A stretch of 5,478 bases of DNA. Origin: Patescibacteria group bacterium. Its GTDB lineage: Bacteria > Patescibacteriota > UBA1384 > XYA2-FULL-43-10 > CAINNR01. Shown here piece by piece: positions 1 to 5,333 of this stretch (its first letter is position 1; each line of letters begins with the position of its first letter). The notes beneath the pieces are model-generated. The model did not search any database and was not told the DNA's origin. It saw nothing but the letters and a program-made list of their open reading frames with translations. Made by a program: the position numbers and the translations under genes. Location: the NCBI GenBank assembly GCA_028690755.1, contig JAQVAO010000042.1:1-5478 (forward strand), in the 5' to 3' direction.

Positions 1-1
1 A

Positions 2-226
2 ATGGAAAAGAAGATTCCAACAGAAATTATCGAAAAAACTCTATCGGAAAATCCCGATGAATATTCAGAAATAGAAGAGCTAGCCGAGAGGTGGCTAGCC
101 AGAAATAAGAAAGTTCCAAAGGAAAAAATTTATGAAAAATTATCCCGCCATCTAATATCTCGCGGTTTTGAGTGGGAGAAGGTTCGAGAGGTTGTTGACC
201 AGCAAGCGAAAAAACTTCTCAATTAA
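2..226 (+). CDS. recX: RecX-like regulatory protein, C-terminal part (5' end probably outside the window)
   Basis: The visible 74 residues look like the last three-helix repeat of RecX, a small cytoplasmic protein that binds RecA filaments and modulates recombination and SOS activity. The best marker is the closing segment KLSRHLISRGFEWEKVREVV (about residues 46-65), which matches the family's typical 'L..RGF.....I..V' ending. It is preceded by an acidic helix with ELAERWLARN. RecX proteins are usually about 150-250 residues, so this is most likely the tail of a longer gene, and the ATG at position 2 is probably internal rather than the true start. There is no room in the window to see a ribosome binding site. 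The gene ends at TAA, followed by eight T residues and then the hairpin at 255-299. The family call rests on one short motif region, so another three-helix protein remains possible. Confidence 0.65.
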   Translation: MEKKIPTEIIEKTLSENPDEYSEIEELAERWLARNKKVPKEKIYEKLSRHLISRGFEWEKVREVVDQQAKKLLN

Positions 227-244
227 GATTTTTTTTGCTAATAT
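216..244 (+). promoter_or_regulatory. Possible extended -10 promoter for the purB-remnant/purC unit
   Basis: TTCTCA (216-221) is followed after 17 bases by TAATAT (239-244), with TG at 236-237 forming an extended -10. The match to consensus is partial (4 of 6 in each box) and the -35 lies in the end of the recX-like gene. It is the only candidate I could find upstream of the purine genes. If used, transcription would begin near 251, right at the base of the 255-299 hairpin. Confidence 0.25.
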
Positions 245-254
245 TCTAGCTGTT

Positions 255-299
255 GTAACTGAGGTAGATGGAGGGCTAAGCTCCATCTATTTTAGTTAT
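255..299 (+). terminator. Long hairpin after the recX-like gene, probable terminator
   Basis: The core is a perfect 9-bp stem, TAGATGGAG (265-273) with CTCCATCTA (281-289), around the loop GGCTAAG. Allowing G-T pairs, pairing continues outward without a break to 255/299. An additional outer pair GCTAAT (237-242) with ATTAGC (298-303) is possible as an alternative. The bases just after the core stem are T-rich (TTTTAGTT) but belong to the outer stem, so termination may be imperfect. It could also serve as a 5' leader hairpin of the purine transcript. Confidence 0.55.
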
Positions 300-332
300 T
301 AGCACATCACAAAACGAAATGAGGGATGACAG

Positions 333-462
333 ATGATTAGGCGCTATACACCAAAGGAGATGGGGGGTCACTGGTCAGACCAGTCGAAGTACGACCACAA
401 GTGAGAATGTCGCTTGCTGATGCAATCGCGAAGGGAGGATAGTGAACAGCAGTAGCATACAA
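333..462 (+). pseudogene. purB: Remnant of adenylosuccinate lyase gene (PurB N-terminus only, frame broken)
   Basis: An ATG at 333 sits 7 bases after a good ribosome binding site (GAGGG, 321-325). It opens a 23-codon frame ending in TGA at 402-404 whose product begins MIRRYTPKEMGGHWSD. The start of the Bacillus-type PurB family is MIxRYxxPEMxxIWxxENK, so this match is specific. In a second frame from 401, the codons read VRMSLADAIAKGG before TAG at 440-442. These align with the next PurB segment (VEILACEAWAELG in B. subtilis, as I recall it). A third frame from 439 starts IVNSS and fits the following 'VIPKE' position weakly. About 10 bases (the codons for a W-L-E-like tripeptide) seem missing at the first break. 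PurB cleaves SAICAR and adenylosuccinate, and SAICAR is the product of the next gene. More than 85% of a normal (about 430-residue) PurB is absent. The end coordinate is approximate. A functional short leader peptide is the alternative reading. Confidence 0.55.
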
Positions 463-474
463 GTTGCTTATACA

Positions 475-480
475 AGGAGG
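475..480 (+). promoter_or_regulatory. Ribosome binding site that fixes the purC start
   Basis: AGGAGG lies 10 bases before the ATG at 491. An in-frame TTG at 464 would start before this site and has no site of its own, so 491 is preferred and the protein begins MAVIPPKVV. Confidence 0.8.
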
Positions 481-490
481 AGACACCAAG

Positions 491-1510
491 ATGGCCGTTA
501 TACCGCCGAAAGTTGTAGATAGTGACTTCAGCACCGATCTGATCAATCGTGGCTACGAACTGGCTTACCGCGGCAAGGTCGGTGAGCTCTATCGAGCCCC
601 GGGTAAGGCAGAGCAACTACTGATGGTCCGGTCGGACCGACTGTCGATCTTCGACTTCGTTCTGCCCGTGACCGTCCCCTACAAGGGCGAAGTACTGATC
701 GCCCTTACCCACTTCTGGCTGACGCAGGTCTTCCCGGACATCCCTAACCACCTTCTGGCCTGGGGTACCGAGGAGGAACGCTGGACGACTGCCGGCTGGA
801 AGATGGACGACGTACTGAAGCTGCCACTCGAGCGCACGCTGCTGATCAAGGAGGCGGATGTCTGGCCATGGGAGATGATCTTCCGTCATCATGTCGGCGG
901 CAGCGTCTGGAAGCAGTACCAGACCGATAGCACCGCCGGTGGCAACCAGATTCCGGCTGGTCTCTCCAAGTGGCAGAAGCTCGACAGCCCGATCTTCACG
1001 CCGACAACCAAGGCGGAGTCCGGGCACGATGTCGCTGTTACAGTCGCTGACTACGCTCAGGAGACCGGCGACTTCGGCATGATGCTTTCACAGATCTGTG
1101 GCGACATCTACGCCCGGGCCTACGAGTACGCCGCCCGTCGGAACCTGCTGGTCCTCGATACCAAGTTCGAGGTCAGCCCAGACGGCGAGTTCCTCGATGA
1201 GGTGCTGACTCCGGACTCCTCGCGGTATACCACGGTCGAGGATCTCGAGTCGGCGATCGCTGAGGGCCGTGACCCAGTCTTCTATGACAAGGAGCCGGTC
1301 CGCATCTGGGGGCGGGCGCTCGAGACCCCTTGGGGAACTGGTCTGCAGAGCCTCGATCCGACCGATGACTCTCACCTCGACTTCGTCGAGGAGCTCGAGG
1401 TGCCGGCGGCGGTGGCCGACGACTGCTCAGACCGCTACCTGCAGATCTTCGAGATGATCACCGGCTATCAGTTGGTGGACTACCAGGAACAGTTCCTGGG
1501 CATCAACTGA
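491..1510 (+). CDS. purC: Phosphoribosylaminoimidazole-succinocarboxamide synthase (SAICAR synthase, PurC)
   Basis: PurC joins aspartate to CAIR using ATP, giving SAICAR, ADP and phosphate in cytoplasmic purine synthesis. Family motifs appear in the expected order in the 339-residue product: RGKV in the ATP-binding region (27-30), SDRLSIFDF (48-56), PYKG (63-66), the R132/GS137-138/WK motif of the FRHHVGGSVWKQY segment, SPIFTPTTKAESGHD (166-180), LDTKFE (222-227) and DEVLTPDSSRY (236-246). The sequence resembles the yeast ADE1-type form more than the short Bacillus type. It is longer than both (about 306 and 240 residues) because of extra segments near 247-262 and 272-305. FRHH replaces the usual VRGY, but the arginine and the GS pair remain, so activity is likely. 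The gene is clearly more GC-rich than ppsA, which suggests a separate history. It follows the purB remnant, and a strong terminator ends it. Confidence 0.95.
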   Translation: MAVIPPKVVDSDFSTDLINRGYELAYRGKVGELYRAPGKAEQLLMVRSDRLSIFDFVLPVTVPYKGEVLIALTHFWLTQVFPDIPNHLLAWGTEEERWTTAGWKMDDVLKLPLERTLLIKEADVWPWEMIFRHHVGGSVWKQYQTDSTAGGNQIPAGLSKWQKLDSPIFTPTTKAESGHDVAVTVADYAQETGDFGMMLSQICGDIYARAYEYAARRNLLVLDTKFEVSPDGEFLDEVLTPDSSRYTTVEDLESAIAEGRDPVFYDKEPVRIWGRALETPWGTGLQSLDPTDDSHLDFVEELEVPAAVADDCSDRYLQIFEMITGYQLVDYQEQFLGIN

Positions 1511-1529
1511 CGCCAACAATCACACAGTC

Positions 1530-1563
1530 GTGGGGCCGCGTAAGCGGCCCCACTTTCTTTTTT
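1530..1563 (+). terminator. Intrinsic terminator of purC
   Basis: A perfect 10-bp stem, GTGGGGCCGC (1530-1539) with GCGGCCCCAC (1544-1553), encloses the tetraloop GTAA. It is followed by TTTCTTTTTT. It lies 20 bases after the purC stop and separates the purine unit from ppsA. Confidence 0.95.
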
Positions 1564-1582
1564 CAAAACTATCAAGTATAAT
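1554..1582 (+). promoter_or_regulatory. Probable ppsA promoter
   Basis: A consensus -10 box, TATAAT, lies at 1577-1582. The only -35 candidate at 17-bp spacing is a weak TTTCTT (1554-1559) inside the T-tract of the purC terminator. The start of transcription would fall near 1589, leaving a leader of about 38 bases before the ppsA ATG. Confidence 0.5.
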
Positions 1583-1626
1583 TATTAAAGAAGTTCAGAT
1601 CTCTTTTTTGTTAATCGGAGGGGATA

Positions 1627-3966
1627 ATGGCAAAACAAGCAATCAAACCTTTTGTTCTCTGGTTTTCTGAAGTTTCTAAAAATGATATTGCCAAAGTTGG
1701 TGGTAAAGGGGCAAATCTCGGTGAACTTGCCCGTGCCGGTTTTCCAGTGCCAAATGGTTTTATCGTTACCGCTGATGCCTATTATTATTTTTTGCAACAG
1801 ACAAAGCTTGCTCCAGCAATTGAGAAAACATTGCGCAATATCAATCCTGAAGACTCAAAAAAACTAAATGCAGTTTCAAAGGTAATCAAAACCTACATTC
1901 TCAAAGCGGCGATGCCAACCGATCTGAAAAATCAGATAATCTCTGCTTGCAAGCAGCTTGGAGATGTTCCGGTCGCTGTTCGTTCTTCAGCCACGGCTGA
2001 GGATTTACCTGAGGCCTCATTTGCTGGCCAACAAGCGACATTTTTAAATATTGATGGTGAAGAAGCGATCGTCGAAGCGGTGCAGAAGTGTTTTGCTTCT
2101 CTTTTTGAAGCGCGAGCGATCTATTACCGGATCGCTAATAAATTTAATCACATGAAAGTTGGTCTGGCTGTGCCGGTGCAACTCATGGTTCAATCCGAAC
2201 GTTCGGGAATAATGTTTACCGTTGATCCGGTCTCTGGCGATACAAATCGAATAATGATCGAAGCCGGTTATGGCTTGGGTGAAGCGATAGTTTCCGGTTC
2301 AGTTACTCCTGATGTTTACATTTTTGATAAAACGACAGAAAAAATTGTTTCAAAAGAGGTGAACAGTCAAGATTGGAAAATCGTCCGTGATCCTCGCGGT
2401 GGAGACAAACATGTTTCGGTCCCGATTGCTGACAGGAAAGATCAGAAGATGTCTGATAGCGAAATTATCGAGCTGGCAAAATTGGGTAAAAAAATCGAGC
2501 AACATTATAATGCGCCACAGGACACAGAGTTTGCGATCGCCGGTGGCAAAATTTATATGGTTCAGTCACGGCCGATAACAACGCTGGATAAGTCACAAGT
2601 TGAAAGTGAAAAGTCAAAAGTCCAAGGAAGTGAATCTGTCGAGGCGAATCAAGCTGAAGTTTTGCTTCGCGGTGCTGCTGCCTCCCTTGGTGTCGCAACA
2701 GGCCCGGTTAAAGTTATACATCATCACGAAGAGATCGATAAGGTAAAAGAGGGCGAGGTTTTGGTAACAGAAATGACGACGCCTGATTTTGTTCCGGCGA
2801 TGAAGCGGGCGGCAGGAATTGTGACTGACACCGGTGGTCGGACCTGTCATGCCGCGATTGTTTCTAGAGAACTTGGAATTCCTTGTGTTGTTGGTACTTC
2901 GACAGCGACCTCAAAATTAAAAACTGGACAGATTGTTACTGTTGATGGTTCAAAAGGTTTAGTTTACAAAGGGGTGATTAAGATCGCCGCTAAAAATCAG
3001 CTTCCGATCGCCAATGGTCGCTCTGGATCGGTCAGTGGTTCTGCACTTTCTGAAGAAATTCCGATTACTGGAACAAAAGTCTATGTTAACATCGCTGAGC
3101 CGGAAGCGGCGGAGGAGGCAGCGAAATTACCCGTTGATGGCGTTGGCTTGCTCCGAGCCGAATTTATCATCGCGGCGATCGGTGAACATCCGAAAGCGAT
3201 GATTGATGCCGGCCGCGGGGAAGAGTTTAGTAAAAAATTGGCCGATGGTGTGGCAAGAATTGCCGGAGCATTTGCTCCCAGGCCGGTAATATATCGGGCA
3301 ACAGATTTTAAAACTAACGAATACCGTGGTCTTAAAGGTGGCGATAAATATGAGGGAGAGGAAGATAATCCGATGATTGGCATGCGTGGTGCCCTGCGCT
3401 ATATCACTAATCCAGATGTTTTCAATCTAGAGCTTGCAGCCCTGAAATTTATTCGGGAAAAAATGGATTTAACCAACCTTCATCTAATGATTCCTTTTGT
3501 TCGGACAGTAGATGAGATGAAAAAATGCAAAGAGTTGGTTGAAGCGGCGGGGCTCCACCGTGGTCCAGATTTCAAGCTTTGGATGATGGTTGAAGTGCCA
3601 TCAAATGTGATACTTCTGGAAAAGTTTATTGATATCGGGATTGATGGAATATCGCTTGGAACAAATGATCTAACCCAGCTCACACTTGGGGTTGATCGCG
3701 ATAATCAAAAATTAGCCAAGGTTTTTGACGAACGCGATGAAGCGGTCGAAATGTCAGTTGCTTATGTCGTTAAAACCTGCCGTCGCCGGGGTGTTACAAC
3801 CTCTGTCTGTGGCCAGGCTCCAAGCACTTTCCCTGAATTTACCGAAATGATGGTCAAAAATGGCGCAACTTCTGTTTCCGTTACTCCCGATGTGGCGATT
3901 CAAACAAGAAAGATCATTGCTTCAGTTGAAAAGCGCCTATTAATGCAAAATATAATCGATCGGTGA
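1627..3966 (+). CDS. ppsA: Phosphoenolpyruvate synthase (pyruvate, water dikinase)
   Basis: The enzyme turns pyruvate, ATP and water into PEP, AMP and phosphate, feeding gluconeogenesis in the cytoplasm. The 779-residue product is close to the E. coli length (792) and has all three domains. The N-terminal ATP-grasp part (about 1-320) shows VGGKGANLGE (24-33), VAVRSSATAEDLPEASFAGQ (116-135) and GIMFTVDPVSGD (194-205). The swivelling phosphohistidine domain (about 375-445) carries TDTGGRTCHAAIVSRELGIP (400-419), with H408 as the phosphorylated residue. The C-terminal PEP/pyruvate barrel (about 480-770) has GLLRAEF (507-513), ATDFKTNEYRGLKGG (558-572), GTNDLTQLTLGVDRD (678-692) and CGQAPS (728-733) with the catalytic-site cysteine 728. 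Linkers near 320-345 and 455-478 are variable. The ATG is preceded by GGAGGGG (1617-1623). The TGA stop overlaps the next gene's ATG. No key residue appears to be missing. Pyruvate phosphate dikinase is less likely because that family is longer and has different linkers. Confidence 0.96.
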   Translation: MAKQAIKPFVLWFSEVSKNDIAKVGGKGANLGELARAGFPVPNGFIVTADAYYYFLQQTKLAPAIEKTLRNINPEDSKKLNAVSKVIKTYILKAAMPTDLKNQIISACKQLGDVPVAVRSSATAEDLPEASFAGQQATFLNIDGEEAIVEAVQKCFASLFEARAIYYRIANKFNHMKVGLAVPVQLMVQSERSGIMFTVDPVSGDTNRIMIEAGYGLGEAIVSGSVTPDVYIFDKTTEKIVSKEVNSQDWKIVRDPRGGDKHVSVPIADRKDQKMSDSEIIELAKLGKKIEQHYNAPQDTEFAIAGGKIYMVQSRPITTLDKSQVESEKSKVQGSESVEANQAEVLLRGAAASLGVATGPVKVIHHHEEIDKVKEGEVLVTEMTTPDFVPAMKRAAGIVTDTGGRTCHAAIVSRELGIPCVVGTSTATSKLKTGQIVTVDGSKGLVYKGVIKIAAKNQLPIANGRSGSVSGSALSEEIPITGTKVYVNIAEPEAAEEAAKLPVDGVGLLRAEFIIAAIGEHPKAMIDAGRGEEFSKKLADGVARIAGAFAPRPVIYRATDFKTNEYRGLKGGDKYEGEEDNPMIGMRGALRYITNPDVFNLELAALKFIREKMDLTNLHLMIPFVRTVDEMKKCKELVEAAGLHRGPDFKLWMMVEVPSNVILLEKFIDIGIDGISLGTNDLTQLTLGVDRDNQKLAKVFDERDEAVEMSVAYVVKTCRRRGVTTSVCGQAPSTFPEFTEMMVKNGATSVSVTPDVAIQTRKIIASVEKRLLMQNIIDR

Positions 3967-4706
3967 TGAAAAAAACTTCTAAAAAGATATTCATTGTCAT
4001 TATTATTTTTTTGTTTATTTTGATTTGGGCTTATTTAACCAAATCAGGCGTAATAGCAAATTTTTTGGGGATACAAGCTCTTGAACCCAATGCTGTAGTT
4101 GTGCCTGGTTCTGGCAACAATTCTTTGCCTGGGAGTATAAATCCAGGGATTGAATTTAAGCCCGTGATATATCTCTATCCAACTGAAGAAAAAAACGTTT
4201 CTGTCAAATTGGATTATCAAGGCGATCTAATCTCTACGTATCCCAAATATGAAAACGGTTGGAAAGTAGCGGCTCATCCAGACGGGAGGATTATTAACGA
4301 GGCTGATGGCAGGGAATATAGCTATCTATTTTGGGAAGGGGAAAGCAGCCACCCTGTCGACTACGATTTGAGTCAGGGTTTTGTTGTTCGTGGCTCGGAA
4401 ACTGCCGAATTTTTGCAAGAGAAATTGACATTTTTGGGGCTGACACCAAAAGAATTCAATGAATTTATAGTTTTTTGGTTGCCGCAGATGGAGAAAAATA
4501 ATTATAATCTGATTCATTTTGCCAGTGATTGTGAATATTCTGATCGGGCAAAGCTGGATATAGTGCCAAAACCAGATTCAATGCAGAGAGTATTTATGGT
4601 TTTTAAGTCGTTGGAAGAAAATGCCGATATCCAAGAACAGGTTTTACAGCCTTTTTCTCGAGTCGGTTTTTCGGTTGTTGAATGGGGCGGCACTGAAGTT
4701 AAGTAG
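3966..4706 (+). CDS. Membrane-anchored protein of unknown function
   Basis: I do not recognise a named function. The 246-residue product starts with a basic stretch (KKTSKK, 2-7) and one hydrophobic helix (8-24), so it is probably tethered to the membrane with the rest outside. A Pro/Gly/Ser/Asn linker (about 40-63) leads to a single domain (65-243). Segments in it that look like family signatures are KPVIYLYP (65-72), YPKYENGW (92-99), YLFWEG (120-125), VIVFWLPQM-like FIVFWLPQM (167-175), YNLI (180-183), RVFMVFK (208-214) and VVEWGG (237-242). I recall similar unnamed proteins in environmental bacteria but cannot assign an activity. The domain contains only one cysteine (189), and no catalytic pattern stands out. 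The start ATG shares its A with the ppsA TGA, and a GTG one codon earlier is the alternative start. No ribosome binding site is evident, so translation is probably coupled to ppsA. A function linked to PEP synthase is not implied by the sequence. Confidence 0.85.
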   Translation: MKKTSKKIFIVIIIFLFILIWAYLTKSGVIANFLGIQALEPNAVVVPGSGNNSLPGSINPGIEFKPVIYLYPTEEKNVSVKLDYQGDLISTYPKYENGWKVAAHPDGRIINEADGREYSYLFWEGESSHPVDYDLSQGFVVRGSETAEFLQEKLTFLGLTPKEFNEFIVFWLPQMEKNNYNLIHFASDCEYSDRAKLDIVPKPDSMQRVFMVFKSLEENADIQEQVLQPFSRVGFSVVEWGGTEVK

Positions 4707-4743
4707 GCTGATTCTAATTGATTAAGCGTCAAAACATTTAAAT

Positions 4744-4775
4744 AAAAGAGCAGGATTTTGACTTCCTGTTTTTTT
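4744..4775 (+). terminator. Intrinsic terminator of the ppsA unit
   Basis: CAGGA (4751-4755) pairs with TCCTG (4764-4768), followed by seven T residues (4769-4775). The T run can also pair with the preceding AAAAGAG (4744-4750), so the element could work in both directions. Its loop and T-tract overlap the -35 box and spacer of the next promoter. Confidence 0.75.
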
Positions 4776-4786
4776 ATTTGTATATT
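4758..4786 (+). promoter_or_regulatory. Strong sigma-70-type promoter for the candidate small RNA
   Basis: TTGACT (4758-4763) and TATATT (4781-4786) are separated by exactly 17 bases. Each box differs from consensus at one position. Transcription would start around 4792-4794. No convincing protein gene follows before the next terminator. Confidence 0.7.
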
Positions 4787-4843
4787 CTAGTTGACTGTGA
4801 AACTTGGGAGGTGGTGTCGGGATCAGGCAACGCCCCCATTGCC

Positions 4844-4871
4844 CTGTTTTGCGGCCGCGGCCGCAAAACAG
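4844..4871. repeat. Perfect 28-bp palindrome
   Basis: The arms are CTGTTTTGCGGCCG and its exact reverse complement with no spacer. The centre contains two overlapping GCGGCCGC octamers. As RNA it folds into a 12-bp stem with a CGCG loop. Symmetry stops abruptly at both ends (CC outside on the left, AA on the right). It could be a hairpin of the RNA transcript or a protein-binding site. Confidence 0.85.
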
Positions 4872-4940
4872 AAAACTTCCGTTGGCTGTCGGCGGTTTTT
4901 CCTCCTCACCGCCAAAAGATGGCCAACGGTGCCATACATA

Positions 4941-4974
4941 GGCTGGAGCCGGTGTCGCTCCAGCCATTTTCATT
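4941..4974 (+). terminator. Intrinsic terminator of the candidate small RNA
   Basis: A perfect 9-bp stem, GGCTGGAGC (4941-4949) with GCTCCAGCC (4957-4965), has a 7-base loop and is followed by ATTTTCATT. The tail is short, so read-through is possible. On the other strand no T-tract follows the stem, which sets the + orientation. Confidence 0.75.
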
Positions 4975-4995
4975 CCCGATCATTTATGTTATATT
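4967..4995 (+). promoter_or_regulatory. Promoter of the 43-codon basic-protein gene
   Basis: TTTTCA (4967-4972) lies 17 bases before TATATT (4990-4995), with TG at 4987-4988 giving an extended -10. Transcription would begin near 5002, about 26 bases before the ATG. The -35 overlaps the tail of the preceding terminator. Confidence 0.5.
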
Positions 4996-5027
4996 TCTGG
5001 TACTTTCTGTTACAGGGAGGAAGATTC

Positions 5028-5159
5028 ATGGCTCGAGCCGCTGGTCGAAGAGTTCCGCCCAGTCGTAAGCCGTCGAAAGTCAATGCAGAGCCGGAGGTGA
5101 AGGCGAGAAGACAGAAGAAGCAGAAGAAGGGCAGCAACGGCCACGGCAAGAAGAAGTGA
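5028..5159 (+). CDS. Small highly basic protein (43 residues), function unknown
   Basis: The ATG follows AGGGAGG (5014-5020) at a 7-base spacing. The gene is framed by its own promoter and terminator, which makes it much more credible than an average short frame. The product has 10 Lys, 6 Arg and only 2 Glu in 43 residues, with two Pro-Ser-Arg/Lys segments near the front (10-17) and a Lys/Arg/Gln stretch (25-34) before a Gly-rich KKK tail. This composition suggests a disordered, nucleic-acid- or ribosome-associated protein, but no family is recognisable. It does not look like ribosomal proteins L34, L36 or THX. The codons are GC-rich like those of purC and unlike those of the anchored-protein gene. 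An upstream extension in the same frame back to 4791 is open but lacks a start with a matching ribosome binding site. The tRNA-Ser gene follows 78 bases later. Confidence 0.65.
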   Translation: MARAAGRRVPPSRKPSKVNAEPEVKARRQKKQKKGSNGHGKKK

Positions 5160-5176
5160 TCTGAGCACTGGTCCGA

Positions 5177-5207
5177 GCCTCGGCACAACGCCGGGGCATT
5201 TATTTTT
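5177..5207 (+). terminator. Intrinsic terminator of the 43-codon gene
   Basis: GCCTCGGC (5177-5184) pairs with GCCGGGGC (5190-5197), including one T-G pair, around the loop ACAAC. It is followed by ATTTATTTTT. It lies 17 bases after the stop codon. Confidence 0.9.
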
Positions 5208-5227
5208 GAGCTCAATTTTGCTAAGAT
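5199..5227 (+). promoter_or_regulatory. Possible promoter of tRNA-Ser
   Basis: TAAGAT (5222-5227) has TG two bases upstream (5219-5220), forming an extended -10. A weak TTTATT (5199-5204) lies at 17-bp spacing within the preceding T-tract. The predicted start near 5234 is only a few bases before the mature tRNA. Confidence 0.4.
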
Positions 5228-5237
5228 CAGAGTGTTT

Positions 5238-5328
5238 GGAGAGGTCGCATAGTTGGTCTAGTGCGCGCGCTTGGAAAGCGCGTAAGGCCGCAAGGTCTTC
5301 AAGGGTTCGAATCCCTTCCTCTCCGCCA
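5238..5328 (+). tRNA. tRNA-Ser (anticodon GGA)
   Basis: The 91-base gene folds completely. The acceptor stem is GGAGAGG (5238-5244) with CCTCTCC (5318-5324), then G73 and an encoded CCA (5326-5328). The anticodon stem CGCGC/GCGCG encloses TTGGAAA, with anticodon GGA at 5273-5275, which reads UCC and UCU. The long variable arm AAGGCC/GGTCTT with a GCAA loop is typical of class II serine tRNAs. The T arm is AAGGG/CCCTT around TTCGAAT. The D arm contains AGTTGGTCTAGT. It stands alone in the window. Confidence 0.97.
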
Positions 5329-5333
5329 AAAGA

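Larger units (their letters stand above)
4793..4974 (+). ncRNA. Candidate small structured RNA (about 180 nt)
   Basis: The stretch lies between a near-consensus promoter and an intrinsic terminator and contains ordered hairpins. These are GGCAA/TTGCC (4826-4830 with 4839-4843), the palindromic stem at 4844-4871, and an 8-bp stem CCGTTGGC/GCCAACGG (4879-4886 with 4922-4929). The last encloses GGCGG/CCGCC (4891-4895 with 4909-4913), whose 13-base loop holds CCUCCU. The final hairpin is the terminator at 4941-4965. All three frames are open for long stretches here, but the translations are low-complexity or unlike known proteins, so I do not call a gene. A GTG at 4814 after GGGAGG (4806-4811) could start translation, though that site can pair with CCTCCT at 4901-4906. 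I checked for tmRNA, SRP RNA and RNase P hallmarks and saw none. A leader/attenuator of the 43-codon gene is the main alternative. Confidence 0.45.

Noticed and set aside
209..238. A/T-rich hairpin over the recX stop codon (A-run pairing with the T-run 229-236)
   Set aside because: The stem is weak, bulged and almost all A-T; the downstream hairpin at 255-299 is far more convincing.
370..384. 15-base inverted repeat ACTGGTC-A-GACCAGT, operator-like
   Set aside because: It falls within the PurB-like codons of the remnant, and nothing else suggests a regulator site. Coincidence is as likely.
464..490. In-frame TTG start giving a purC product nine residues longer
   Set aside because: The AGGAGG at 475-480 would lie inside the coding region and serves the ATG at 491; the nine extra residues match nothing in the family.
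617..1375. Long minus-strand frames opposite purC
   Set aside because: They are shadows caused by the GC-rich codons of purC; no start signals or recognisable motifs.
4722..4973. 83-codon frame on the minus strand and the overlapping frame 4778-5068 on the plus strand
   Set aside because: No ribosome binding site, no family resemblance, and both run through hairpins and terminators.
4791..5159. 122-codon open frame upstream of and including the 43-codon gene
   Set aside because: The added part crosses a palindrome, two strong hairpins, a terminator and a promoter; its translation is compositionally odd and it has no suitable start signal. GC-rich sequence keeps several frames open here.
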